DNA of 64,000 bases. Source: CAZTHM01 sp041946825. GTDB lineage: Bacteria > Acidobacteriota > Terriglobia > UBA7540. The translations under genes and the position numbers were made by a program. Under the pieces are notes generated by a model. The model did no database searches, had not been told where the DNA came from, and was given only the letters and a program-made list of their open reading frames with translations. Below are positions 53,133 through 60,916 of the stretch, one piece after another. The first letter of the stretch is position 1. The number at the start of each line of letters is the position of its first letter. The stretch covers positions 282,740 through 346,739 of the forward strand of contig JBHGBD010000002.1 of NCBI GenBank assembly GCA_041946825.1, written 5' to 3'.

Positions 53133-54296
53133 ATGGCCATTCCGCTCAAATACAACTTTCGGAACCTGCGGGTCCGCCGAACCACGACTCTCATGACGGC
53201 GTTCAGCATTACCCTGACCGTCACGGTGTTTCTGGTGCTGATGGCGCTGGCACAAGGGCTCCAGACCTCGCTCACCGCTACCGGCCATCCCCTCAATCTG
53301 CTCGTCATGCGCGATGGATCGCAGTCGGAAACTCAGAGTTCGGTGCAGCGCGATTCCCTGCAAGTCCTTCGATACCTGGAAGGAATCGCCAAAAATGAGA
53401 AAAGCGAGCCGTGGGTTTCTCCAGAGCTTATCGTCCTTATCAACCTTCCGCGCCGAGGCCAGGAGCAGGGCTCAAACGTCACCATCCGGGGTCTCGGACC
53501 GGAGGGTTTCGCGCTTCGCCCGGAATTCAAGCTGATCGAAGGGCAGCCATTCCGCTCAGGGATGCGCGAAGTCATCGTCAGCAAGCGGATCGCGGAGCGC
53601 TTCCAGAATTGCGGACTCGGCGAGAAAATCAAATTCGCCAAAGGCTACTGGACGGTAGTCGGCGTGTTTGACGTGGGCAATACGGCCTATGCTTCGGAGA
53701 TTTGGACGGACACGAATGACCTCGCGCAGGACTTCGACCGGGAGGCCTACTCAAGCGTCTTCCTGCGCGCCGCCGACGGCGGAGCCTTGGACCGGCTCAA
53801 GCAGCAGATCGCCGACGACCGACGGCTGCACATGAAGGCTCAGACCGAAAAGGAGTATTACGAGCGTCAGACCAGTTCGGCGGCGCCGATCAAAGCCCTG
53901 GGAATCTTCATTGCCGGCTTGATGGCCGTGGGCGCGTCTTTTGCCGCCATGAATACGATGTACGCCGCCGTGGCGCGCCGCACGAAGGAGATCGGCAGCC
54001 TGCGCGTTTTAGGCTTCTCGCGCGGAAGTATCCTGCTCTCGTTCATCATCGAGTCGGTCCTTATCGCGACGCTGGGAGGCGCCCTGGGATGCATTCTGGC
54101 GCTTCCCATCAATGGCGTGACGACTGGTACGACAAACTTCATGACTTTCAGCGAACTGGCATTCAGCTTTCGAATTACCCCCGGCCTGCTCCTGGGAGGA
54201 ATGATCTTCGCCGTTCTGATGGGGTTCGCCGGAGGATTGTTCCCGGCGTGGCGTGCGGCCCATGAGAACATTGTGACCTCGCTGCGCTCGACTTAG
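53133..54296 (+). CDS. FtsX/MacB-like ABC permease 4
   Basis: About 387 residues from ATG 53133 (GGAAGGA upstream); a TTG six codons earlier is the alternative. It belongs to the same permease superfamily but a different branch: TTLMTAFSITLTVTVFLVLM, a periplasmic domain with ELIVLINLPRRGQEQGSNVT and GLGEKIKFAKGYWTVVGVFD, and a C-terminal half with MAVGASFAAMNTMYAAVARRTKEIGSLR. The RTKEIGSLRVLGFSRGSI loop is the classical FtsX/MacB coupling region. Likely to pair with one of permeases 1-3 as a heterodimer. It lies 71 bases before the adaptor gene. Confidence 0.9.
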   Translation: MAIPLKYNFRNLRVRRTTTLMTAFSITLTVTVFLVLMALAQGLQTSLTATGHPLNLLVMRDGSQSETQSSVQRDSLQVLRYLEGIAKNEKSEPWVSPELIVLINLPRRGQEQGSNVTIRGLGPEGFALRPEFKLIEGQPFRSGMREVIVSKRIAERFQNCGLGEKIKFAKGYWTVVGVFDVGNTAYASEIWTDTNDLAQDFDREAYSSVFLRAADGGALDRLKQQIADDRRLHMKAQTEKEYYERQTSSAAPIKALGIFIAGLMAVGASFAAMNTMYAAVARRTKEIGSLRVLGFSRGSILLSFIIESVLIATLGGALGCILALPINGVTTGTTNFMTFSELAFSFRITPGLLLGGMIFAVLMGFAGGLFPAWRAAHENIVTSLRST

Positions 54297-54373
54297 CCGC
54301 GCGCGCCGGATGGGGCGAGCGTGAGACCGGGCGACGGACCACGCAGGCGAACGAGCGGGAAGGAAATCAAGGC

Positions 54374-55747
54374 ATGGCACCTTTCGACAGCCGCCAGCAG
54401 GATCTGAAGGTCCTGCAAATCGACCGATCACAGAAGGAATCGCTCGAGCCGCGCCACAAGGTTCCGTGGGGCCCGCTGATCTATGTCGCCGCCGGTCTGA
54501 TATTCCTTGCGGTTGCCGGTTTCGTTGTATCCAGAGTCTTCGCCAACGCTCCGGAGGTGGAAGTCCGCCGCGTGAGCATCGAACACGGTGCCGGCACGAC
54601 CGGCAACGTCGTCCTGACCGCCGGCGGCTACATCGTCGCTCACCACACCATTCAGGTCAGCTCGAAGATCGTCGGCAAAGTCGCCTGGGTGGGAATCGAG
54701 AAAGGCGACGCGGTCAAGGAAGGCCAGGTGCTCGTGCGGCTTGAAGATACGGAATACCGCGCGCAGTTTGACCAGGCGCGGGCAAACCTGACCGTCCTCC
54801 GGGCGCGATTGAAAGAACTTGAAACCGGCTCTCGACCGCAGGAAATCGACGCCGCGCGCGCCGCCGCGGAGGAAGCGCAGGCAAATTTTCAGAACGCTGA
54901 AATTAACCTCAAGCGCGTCGAGGACTTGGCCAAAAACGCCGTCGCTTCCCAGCAGCAGCTCGACAACGCGCGGACCCAGTTTAATGTGACCAGGGCTCAG
55001 CTGGAGAGCGCCAAGAAAAGATATGACCTGGTGAAGATCGGTCCGCGCCAGGAACAGATCGATTACGCGCGCGCCCAAGTGGCGCAAGCCCAAGCTTCGG
55101 TTGATTACGCGCAAACGATGCTGGATTCGACGCTCATCCGCGCGCCCGTCAGCGGCACCGTCCTCGAGCGGTCCATCGAAAAGGGGGAATTGGTCTCCAC
55201 CATGAATTTCGGCGGAACAGGCGGAGTGAAAGCATCGGTCTGCTCGCTCGCGGATCTGAATGATTTGCAGGTGGAACTCGACATCAATCAAAATGATTTC
55301 CCCCGAATCTCCCCCCGCCAGGACGCCGCGGTGACGGCGGATGCTTATCCGGATCGCGTCTATAAAGGCTTCGTCGAAGAAATCGCTCCGCAGGCCAATC
55401 GGCAGAAGGCGACGATTCAGGTGAAAGTGAAAATCCTCAGCCCCGACCAATACTTGCGGCCGGAGATGAATGCGCACGTCTCGTTTCTAGCCCCCCTCGC
55501 GGCCGGGGAAAGCACGCCGCGCGAATTGCTCTCCATCCCGCGTGCGGCAGTGGTGCAGAACGAGGGCAAGACTTCGGTATTTGTCCTGGAGGACTCCAAA
55601 GTTCAGCTGCGTGAAATTCAGGTCGGACGAGATCTGGGAGAGAAGATTGAGGTCGCCAGCGGCTTGGGGCCCAACGACAAAGTCGTGGTCCGCGGCCTGG
55701 AAGGCTTGACTTCAGGACAAAGAGTAAGAGCAAGGGAAGGAATGTGA
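54374..55747 (+). CDS. Periplasmic adaptor (membrane fusion protein), HlyD/MacA type
   Basis: A 457-residue protein with one N-terminal membrane helix (LIYVAAGLIFLAVAGFVVS), a barrel-hybrid lipoyl domain (GKVAWVGIEKGDAVKEGQVLVRLEDTEY in part: EKGDAVKEGQVLVRLED), a long alpha-hairpin (about residues 130-235, heptads with Gln and Ala), the second lipoyl half (SVDYAQTMLDSTLIRAPVSG in part: LIRAPVSGTVLE) and a beta-barrel domain ending in SGLGPNDKVVVRGLEGLTSG. This links inner-membrane permeases to an outer-membrane channel such as TolC. There is no channel gene in the window. Confidence 0.92.
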   Translation: MAPFDSRQQDLKVLQIDRSQKESLEPRHKVPWGPLIYVAAGLIFLAVAGFVVSRVFANAPEVEVRRVSIEHGAGTTGNVVLTAGGYIVAHHTIQVSSKIVGKVAWVGIEKGDAVKEGQVLVRLEDTEYRAQFDQARANLTVLRARLKELETGSRPQEIDAARAAAEEAQANFQNAEINLKRVEDLAKNAVASQQQLDNARTQFNVTRAQLESAKKRYDLVKIGPRQEQIDYARAQVAQAQASVDYAQTMLDSTLIRAPVSGTVLERSIEKGELVSTMNFGGTGGVKASVCSLADLNDLQVELDINQNDFPRISPRQDAAVTADAYPDRVYKGFVEEIAPQANRQKATIQVKVKILSPDQYLRPEMNAHVSFLAPLAAGESTPRELLSIPRAAVVQNEGKTSVFVLEDSKVQLREIQVGRDLGEKIEVASGLGPNDKVVVRGLEGLTSGQRVRAREGM

Positions 55748-55816
55748 CGGAAGGGTTTTGGTTCAGAAACCCGCAGTGAGGAATATAGAGATTCATCCTG
55801 CCGGCGAGGAAACCAG

Positions 55817-56503
55817 ATGGCGAAAGCGGTCGTGGAAATCAAAGGGTTATCGAAGGTCTTCCAGCGCGATTCGTTTTCGGTGGCGGCGTTGGAGAACATC
55901 GATCTGGTTGTGGAGGAAGGCGAGTTCCTATGCCTGATGGGCCCTTCCGGGTCCGGCAAAACGACCTTGCTCAACATCATCGCCGGTATCGACCGGCCCA
56001 CAAACGGCCAACTGCGCGTGTTAGATGAAGATGTGGCAGGCATGAGCGAAGACCGCTTGGCGGCGTGGCGCAACGTCCATGTCGGGTTCGTATTCCAGAC
56101 GTTCAATCTCATTCCCGTCCTCACCGCTTACGAGAACGTTGAGCTCCCGCTATTGCTGACCAAACTTTCATCCCAAGAACGGAAGGAGCATGTACTCACC
56201 GCGCTCAAACTGGTGGGACTGGAAGATCGTGTTCAGCACTACCCGCGCCAGCTTTCCGGAGGCCAGGAACAACGCGTGGCGATCGCGCGCGCCATCGTCA
56301 CTGACCCGACTCTGGTGGTCGCCGACGAACCCACCGGAGATTTGGACGCCCATTCCGCGGAAGAAATTCTCGATATCCTCAGTCGCTTGAACCGCGATTT
56401 CAAGAAGACGATCTTGATGGTGACCCATGACCCTCGCGCCGCCCACCACGCGACCGTGGTCCGCCACCTCGAGAAGGGGCAGCTACTTCCGAATTCCGCG
56501 TAG
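55817..56503 (+). CDS. ABC transporter ATP-binding protein (MacB/LolD type)
   Basis: A 228-residue nucleotide-binding subunit. Walker A is GPSGSGKT (residues 42-49), the Q-loop is FVFQTFNLIPVLTAYENV, the signature is LSGGQEQRVAIARAI, Walker B is LVVADEPTGDLD, and the H-switch is ILMVTHD. The QTFNLIP Q-loop and the EPTGDLD block are typical of LolD/MacB-type efflux ATPases. It sits 69 bases after the adaptor and is the only ATPase in the cluster, so all four permeases probably share it. Confidence 0.94.
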   Translation: MAKAVVEIKGLSKVFQRDSFSVAALENIDLVVEEGEFLCLMGPSGSGKTTLLNIIAGIDRPTNGQLRVLDEDVAGMSEDRLAAWRNVHVGFVFQTFNLIPVLTAYENVELPLLLTKLSSQERKEHVLTALKLVGLEDRVQHYPRQLSGGQEQRVAIARAIVTDPTLVVADEPTGDLDAHSAEEILDILSRLNRDFKKTILMVTHDPRAAHHATVVRHLEKGQLLPNSA

Positions 56504-56570
56504 GCCCCGCTGCCGATGCGATATTAACTTCTCTGTTCCCTCGGACTTTTTGGACGAGACCCCCGGAATA

Positions 56571-56600
56571 TTGAGTTGATTCCTGCGCTTCAACTATAAT
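56571..56600 (+). promoter_or_regulatory. Promoter that predicts an almost leaderless transcript
   Basis: TTGAGT (56571-56576), an 18-base spacer and a perfect TATAAT (56595-56600). Initiation six to eight bases further lies at 56606-56608, just before the ATG at 56610. There is no Shine-Dalgarno sequence in the gap. Confidence 0.5.
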
Positions 56601-56609
56601 CGCCGCGCG

Positions 56610-58139
56610 ATGACAATTGCCTCAAAATCCAATCGACTCGAAGGTTCGGCAGCGGGCAGACGAAGCACGCGAATTTCGATTGCGATCCCGATTACGATCA
56701 GCGGGAAAGACGCCACCGGCCGGGCGTTCAAAGAAAATACGCGGACGATCATCCTCAACAAGCACGGCGCGAGAATCGTGACCGTCCACCAACTGGCGCT
56801 GGGCAGCGAGCTTTTGCTTGAGAACCGCGCTCTGGGACGAACGGCCAAAACCATGGTCGCCTGGCTGGGTGACCCACCTTCGGTTCGGGAACCCGCTGAG
56901 GTCGGGATCCAACTTGTCGAGGCCGAGAACATCTGGGGAGTTGAGCTACCGCCGGATGATTGGCAGGAGGGCCCACCCCCGAAAGAAATGAAGAAAGAGA
57001 TCAGCGCGGCGGCATCGCCGGCCGTCGCAGTGAAACCAGTGGAAGCGCCCCCTACGCTTCCCTCCTCAAGCCCCAAAACTGCGGCAGGGGCAGCGCGGCC
57101 GTCGGATGCCGAACTGACGGTTGGGGCAGAAGAAGCTCCATGCCGGGATGAAAGGGGGATCGAGAAGGGGACAGAATACCGCGAAATCGAGCTGCGGCTC
57201 CAGGCCGCGCGCGGCGATCTGGAAGCGCTTCACACAAAGATTCGGGAGTTGCAAAAACTGTATCAATCGGAAACAGAGCGAGTTCAGCAGGAGATCCGGG
57301 CAGCTGGCGGCGCGGCGGTTCAAAGCGTGTCGGAAGAACTGAACCAGAAGGTACGCGAGGGAATCGGATCCATCGATGGCAAGGTCAAAGAACACAGCGA
57401 ACAACTGGCGCGCCAAATGGATTCGATGCTGAACGAGTTCAAGAGCCAATCGGAAAGGCTCCTGGGTGATGTGGAGGCTCGCCTCGAAAAGGCCAGCCTG
57501 GAAGTGGGCGAACGGGCGTTGGGCTCTCTCCGGGAAAACCTGGAGCGAACTTCGAAGGAATTCACCGCTACCTTTACCAAGGACTTTCAGATTAGGGCTT
57601 CGAGCTCCCTTGGACCTCTCCTCGATGAACTAAACGATGCGGGGACGAAAGCTGTGGAGCAGGCACGCAAACAGCTTACCGCGATAAGCGAACAGACGCG
57701 AAACAGTCTCGAGAAGGAATCGGCAAAGCTGGCCGATGAGCAAAGCGCCCGCCTCAAGAATCAAATCCAGAACTTGTACGCAAAGGAGTCCGGCGAAGTC
57801 GAAAGCGCGGTGAAGGACGCATTGGAAAAACACCGCGAAGCGTTTCTGAATAAGTTTCAAGAAGATCTGGAGAAATCGTACCTGACCTCTCGCGAAAAGA
57901 GTCTGGCGGAATTCAGGCAGAGCCTTCGTGACGAACTTCTGAGACAGTTCGAGGAAGCCGCACGAGATTTTGACAAACGAACCCAGGAAAACCTGGAACT
58001 TTTCACCGATCAGCTGAAGGAGAAGAAGGCAGAAAGCGTCGCGCAGGCAACCGAGCTGTTCCGCAACAAGATCGGTCAGATGTTCCTGGCTCCGCAAGCC
58101 GGCGCCGCTCCGTCGTCCGAGGGGAAAGGCGGGAAGTAG
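56610..58139 (+). CDS. PilZ-like N-terminal domain fused to a long coiled coil
   Basis: A 509-residue soluble protein. Residues 15-120 look like a PilZ domain: RRSTR gives the RxxxR cyclic-di-GMP motif, then NTRTIILNKHGARI and GIQLVEAENIWG; the usual D-x-S-x-x-G motif is degenerate. Residues 125-180 are a Pro/Ala-rich linker, and residues about 190-490 a continuous coiled coil rich in Glu, Lys and Gln (ELNQKVREGIGSIDGKVKEHSEQ in part, SVAQATELFRNKIGQMF at the end). No membrane helix or enzyme motif is visible. It may be a scaffold or effector that responds to cyclic di-GMP. Starts without a ribosome site. Confidence 0.7.
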   Translation: MTIASKSNRLEGSAAGRRSTRISIAIPITISGKDATGRAFKENTRTIILNKHGARIVTVHQLALGSELLLENRALGRTAKTMVAWLGDPPSVREPAEVGIQLVEAENIWGVELPPDDWQEGPPPKEMKKEISAAASPAVAVKPVEAPPTLPSSSPKTAAGAARPSDAELTVGAEEAPCRDERGIEKGTEYREIELRLQAARGDLEALHTKIRELQKLYQSETERVQQEIRAAGGAAVQSVSEELNQKVREGIGSIDGKVKEHSEQLARQMDSMLNEFKSQSERLLGDVEARLEKASLEVGERALGSLRENLERTSKEFTATFTKDFQIRASSSLGPLLDELNDAGTKAVEQARKQLTAISEQTRNSLEKESAKLADEQSARLKNQIQNLYAKESGEVESAVKDALEKHREAFLNKFQEDLEKSYLTSREKSLAEFRQSLRDELLRQFEEAARDFDKRTQENLELFTDQLKEKKAESVAQATELFRNKIGQMFLAPQAGAAPSSEGKGGK

Positions 58140-58245
58140 TACCTGTCGCTCAAGAAGTCAGAAGCGAGGATTCAGAAGCCAGAAGAAATTTTCCCTCCGT
58201 CAATTCCGCTTCGACTCCAAGTTTCGAGGTTCAATTCAAGAAAAA

Positions 58246-58267
58246 GGGCGGGGTAATATCCCCGCCC
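58246..58267 (-). terminator. Rho-independent terminator of the sugar-isomerase-like gene
   Basis: On the minus strand, GGGCGGGG, loop ATATTA and CCCCGCCC form a perfect 8-bp GC stem followed by TTTTT (58245-58241). It is 100 bases beyond the stop at 58366. Confidence 0.75.
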
Positions 58268-58365
58268 CGAACCTTCGATTCCCGAAGCCTTTTTGTGTTC
58301 CTGCTCTTGGCTTGCGTCTTCTTACTTCTGGCTTCTTGATTCCGGATTCTGACATTCTTTCAGAA

Positions 58366-59289
58366 CTACACAGCCAGCCCCTTCAAGTAGTCGTAGCTGA
58401 CCTTGATGCTCTCGATGGGTGGCCCCGCGCAGTAGTCCTGCTCGACGTAGTAATACTTCAGCCCGCCTTTGGGGGCGGCGGCAAAGATACGTTTCCAATC
58501 GATTGTGCCCTTGCCCACTTCGGCGAATAGTTTTGCGCCCTTTTCGGCATCGAGTTCGGTAGCGGGTTCATTCCCTGCGACGAGGTCTTTAATGTGGAGT
58601 AGCGGGAAACGACCCGGGTATTTCTCCATATATGCCACAGGGTCCTGGCCGGCGTGAGTAACCCAGAAGCAGTCCATCTCAAAGACCGCCACCTCGGGAT
58701 TCAACGACGTCAAAAGGAAATCAAACGCCGTCGTGTCTCCGAACTTCTGGAACTCGAAATTGTGGTTGTGGTAGCCGAAGGTAAGGTCCGCCTTCTTGCA
58801 CTGCTCGCCCACCTTGTTGAAATACTCCACGAGGCGCTTGTACTGATCGAGCGTACGCCGCTCGGCAGGCTTTTCGAGGATGGGCATGATGAGATACTCG
58901 CAACCCACACCCTTGGCCTCGTCGATGCATTTGTTCACGCTCTTACGGAGTTTCTCCAGCATCCAGTGGCCGCTGGGAGCCCTTAGACCGTTGTCGTCCA
59001 GAATCTTCTTCACATCCTCCGGCTTCTTGCCGTAGAAATCGTACACTTCGACGTTCTTGTACCCGATCTCGGCGACCTGTTTGATGACCCCTTCAAAATC
59101 CTTGGCGATCGTGTCTCGCAGCGTGTAAAGCTGCAATCCAACCGGGATACCCAAAGGAGGGCCGGTAGGCTTGGGCGGAGCCGGCGCCTGCTCGGGCGCC
59201 GTCGAACAACCAAGCGTTGCCAGGGCGGGAAGCGAGGCCAGCCCCGCAGCACTCTTGCGCATGAAGTCTCGTCGATTGATAGTGCTCAT
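58366..59289 (-). CDS. Tat-exported xylose isomerase-like TIM-barrel protein, possible lipoprotein
   Basis: About 307 residues from the ATG at 59289, chosen because GAGGAG lies upstream; the frame opens at 59307. The leader INRRDFMRKSAAGLASLPALATLGC has a twin-arginine motif (shown in part: NRRDFMRKSAAGLA) and a cysteine after LGC that could be lipidated. The mature part is an AP-endonuclease-2/xylose isomerase-like barrel: VGLQLYTLRDTIAKDFEG, IGYKNVEVYDF, LTFGYHNHNFEFQ, VAVFEMDCFWVTHAG, HIKDLVAG and YYVEQDYC. These place the metal-binding residues. The presence of an export signal on such a sugar isomerase/epimerase fold is common in acidobacteria and planctomycetes, but its role there is unknown. 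Confidence 0.88.
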   Translation of the reverse strand: MSTINRRDFMRKSAAGLASLPALATLGCSTAPEQAPAPPKPTGPPLGIPVGLQLYTLRDTIAKDFEGVIKQVAEIGYKNVEVYDFYGKKPEDVKKILDDNGLRAPSGHWMLEKLRKSVNKCIDEAKGVGCEYLIMPILEKPAERRTLDQYKRLVEYFNKVGEQCKKADLTFGYHNHNFEFQKFGDTTAFDFLLTSLNPEVAVFEMDCFWVTHAGQDPVAYMEKYPGRFPLLHIKDLVAGNEPATELDAEKGAKLFAEVGKGTIDWKRIFAAAPKGGLKYYYVEQDYCAGPPIESIKVSYDYLKGLAV

Positions 59290-59459
59290 GGAATGAATTC
59301 TCCTCAAATAAAAAGTTCTCTTCCAGGAACCGCCTAACTATACCGACGGAAATGCACCAGTGCAATGCCTGAGATGAATTGAGCTGGACATTCCGTCGGA
59401 GGAGGTGAGGGCATTCAATCGTGAATACTTGATGTCCGGCGGCGTGCTAGGATGCCCTT

Positions 59460-59945
59460 ATGAAGGCGGCGCGGAACCCGACGCATACTGACGGCCACTT
59501 CATGAAGCGCGCGCTGCGCGAGGCGGAGCGGGCATTTGAAGAGGACGAAGTTCCTGTGGGCGCAGTGGTGGTTCGTGACGGAGACGTCGTGGCTCGGGCC
59601 CACAACCGGCCCGTTCACCTCAAGGATCCATCGGCACATGCCGAAGTCCTTGCCCTGCGCCGCGCGGCCCGCAAGCTCGGCAACTACCGCCTGACGGGCT
59701 GCACGCTGTATGTTACAATTGAACCTTGCGCGATGTGCGCGGGGGCTATCATACAAGCACGCCTCTCGCGCGTGGTATTTGGCGCGTTGGATCCCAAAGC
59801 AGGTGCAAGCGGCTCCGCACTCACGGTCCTCAACCACCCGAAGCTCAATCACCAAGTCGAAATCAGCAGCGGGGTGATGGCTGAGGAATGCGCGAGAATT
59901 TTGCGCGAGTTCTTTCGGGGGAAGCGGAAGAAGTTGGTCCATTGA
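59460..59945 (+). CDS. tadA: tRNA adenosine(34) deaminase TadA
   Basis: A 161-residue cytidine-deaminase-fold enzyme. The zinc ligands and catalytic glutamate are HAE (residues 60-62) and PCAMC (residues 89-93). The flanking segments VPVGAVVVRDGDVVARAHNR, LGNYRLTGCTLYVTIEPCAM and RVVFGALDPKAGASGSA are TadA-like. It converts A34 to inosine in tRNA-Arg(ACG), an essential step. A second ATG at 59502 would shorten it by 14 residues. Confidence 0.92.
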   Translation: MKAARNPTHTDGHFMKRALREAERAFEEDEVPVGAVVVRDGDVVARAHNRPVHLKDPSAHAEVLALRRAARKLGNYRLTGCTLYVTIEPCAMCAGAIIQARLSRVVFGALDPKAGASGSALTVLNHPKLNHQVEISSGVMAEECARILREFFRGKRKKLVH

Positions 59946-60070
59946 ATCATTTGTTCATTGATTCATTGAGTGGAGCTGCGGGCGTCTCGTAGGAGAAAAC
60001 TCCTGGCAAACGTGCCGGCCGACTGGCAATGAACCAGTGGCTCGATGGCACAATCATTCAATCTTTGGCC

Positions 60071-60164
60071 GGAGAGGTACCGAAGCGGTCATAACGGGGG
60101 CGCCTCGAAAGCGTCTTGCCTGCCAAAAGCGGGCACGTGGGTTCGAATCCCACCCTCTCCGCCA
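60071..60164 (+). tRNA. tRNA-Ser (anticodon CGA)
   Basis: Acceptor stem GGAGAGG (60071-60077) pairs with CCTCTCC (60154-60160), followed by G and the encoded CCA (60162-60164). The anticodon loop CTCGAAA gives anticodon CGA at 60106-60108, reading UCG. The long variable arm (a GC stem around AAAAG near 60120-60136) is the class II feature of serine tRNAs. The T loop is TTCGAAT. Confidence 0.95.
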
Positions 60165-60222
60165 ACCTCCATTCCCGCATCCTGAGTCCCCGCCCGCAGT
60201 CCCACCTCCCGACACGAAAAAC

Positions 60223-60840
60223 TTAGCATGGATGGACGGGATGTCGCAGGATGGTGCGCAACTTCACTGCCGGGACGCGGCGAGGATCAGAGAGATAGAT
60301 CTCGTGATGCCGGCCGCTGAACTCCAGACCGTGCGCGCGAGCGATTTCCATCATCTGGCAAATCGTTTTGCCCTCCTCGCCGTACGGCCCTACGTGGAGC
60401 ATCTGCACGCACTTCCCTTCCTTGACGGTCTCCAGCTTCACGCGAGAGACCTCCTCTCCCTTCCCTTTGGCTTTTAGCTGTTTCGCCGCGGCTTTCAGAT
60501 CCGCCGGTTCGATGAAGTCAGGAACGCGCATCAGCAGCCGCCAATTCCACGAATCAGGAGCGGAGGTGGAGAAGTCGCCGGTTTCCTGTTCACCCCACCA
60601 CTGGCCTTCCAGGTGGCAGACCCTGTAATCCTGGCCCGCGAACTTCTTTGTGAACTTGATTGTGTATGCGGCGCCGTAAAGCGCTCCGACACTTTTCTGG
60701 AACTCCTCGCCGCCCGGAGCGCCCTTGCCGGTCACCGTCAAATACTTTGCGGGCTTCACATCGATTAAGACCGGCTTCTTGGGCGTGACGTAATCGGCTT
60801 TGTGTTCCTTGTAGAGGTCGAGCTTCTTCGCAGCAGGCAT
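60223..60840 (-). CDS. GyrI-like small-molecule-binding domain protein
   Basis: About 205 residues from the ATG at 60840 (GGATGGAG upstream); the frame opens at 60849. PAKYLTVTGKGAPGGEEFQ, followed by an aromatic stretch, is the start of the second half of a GyrI/AraC effector-binding-like domain, and RLLMRVPDFIEPADL and GKCVQMLHVGPYGEEGKTI (residues 140-160) its C-terminal repeat. The fold binds hydrophobic small molecules; many stand-alone members have no assigned role and some hydrolyse drugs or toxins. It has no DNA-binding domain. The short gap to the S9 peptidase suggests joint transcription. Confidence 0.87.
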   Translation of the reverse strand: MPAAKKLDLYKEHKADYVTPKKPVLIDVKPAKYLTVTGKGAPGGEEFQKSVGALYGAAYTIKFTKKFAGQDYRVCHLEGQWWGEQETGDFSTSAPDSWNWRLLMRVPDFIEPADLKAAAKQLKAKGKGEEVSRVKLETVKEGKCVQMLHVGPYGEEGKTICQMMEIARAHGLEFSGRHHEIYLSDPRRVPAVKLRTILRHPVHPC

Positions 60841-60916
60841 GTACTCCATCCTTTCTGCGAGGGACGGAGGATTGATTCACTGAATCATTGGACCGTCGGG
60901 TCGCCGGCCCAATGAT

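Noticed and set aside
54428..55477. A 349-codon open frame on the minus strand
   Set aside because: Antisense to the HlyD-type adaptor, whose domains are evident.
58140..58365. Repeated TCAGAAG and CTTCTGG motifs as a possible small RNA gene
   Set aside because: The motifs are degenerate and appear in both orientations; apart from the terminator at 58246 I see no promoter or conserved fold.
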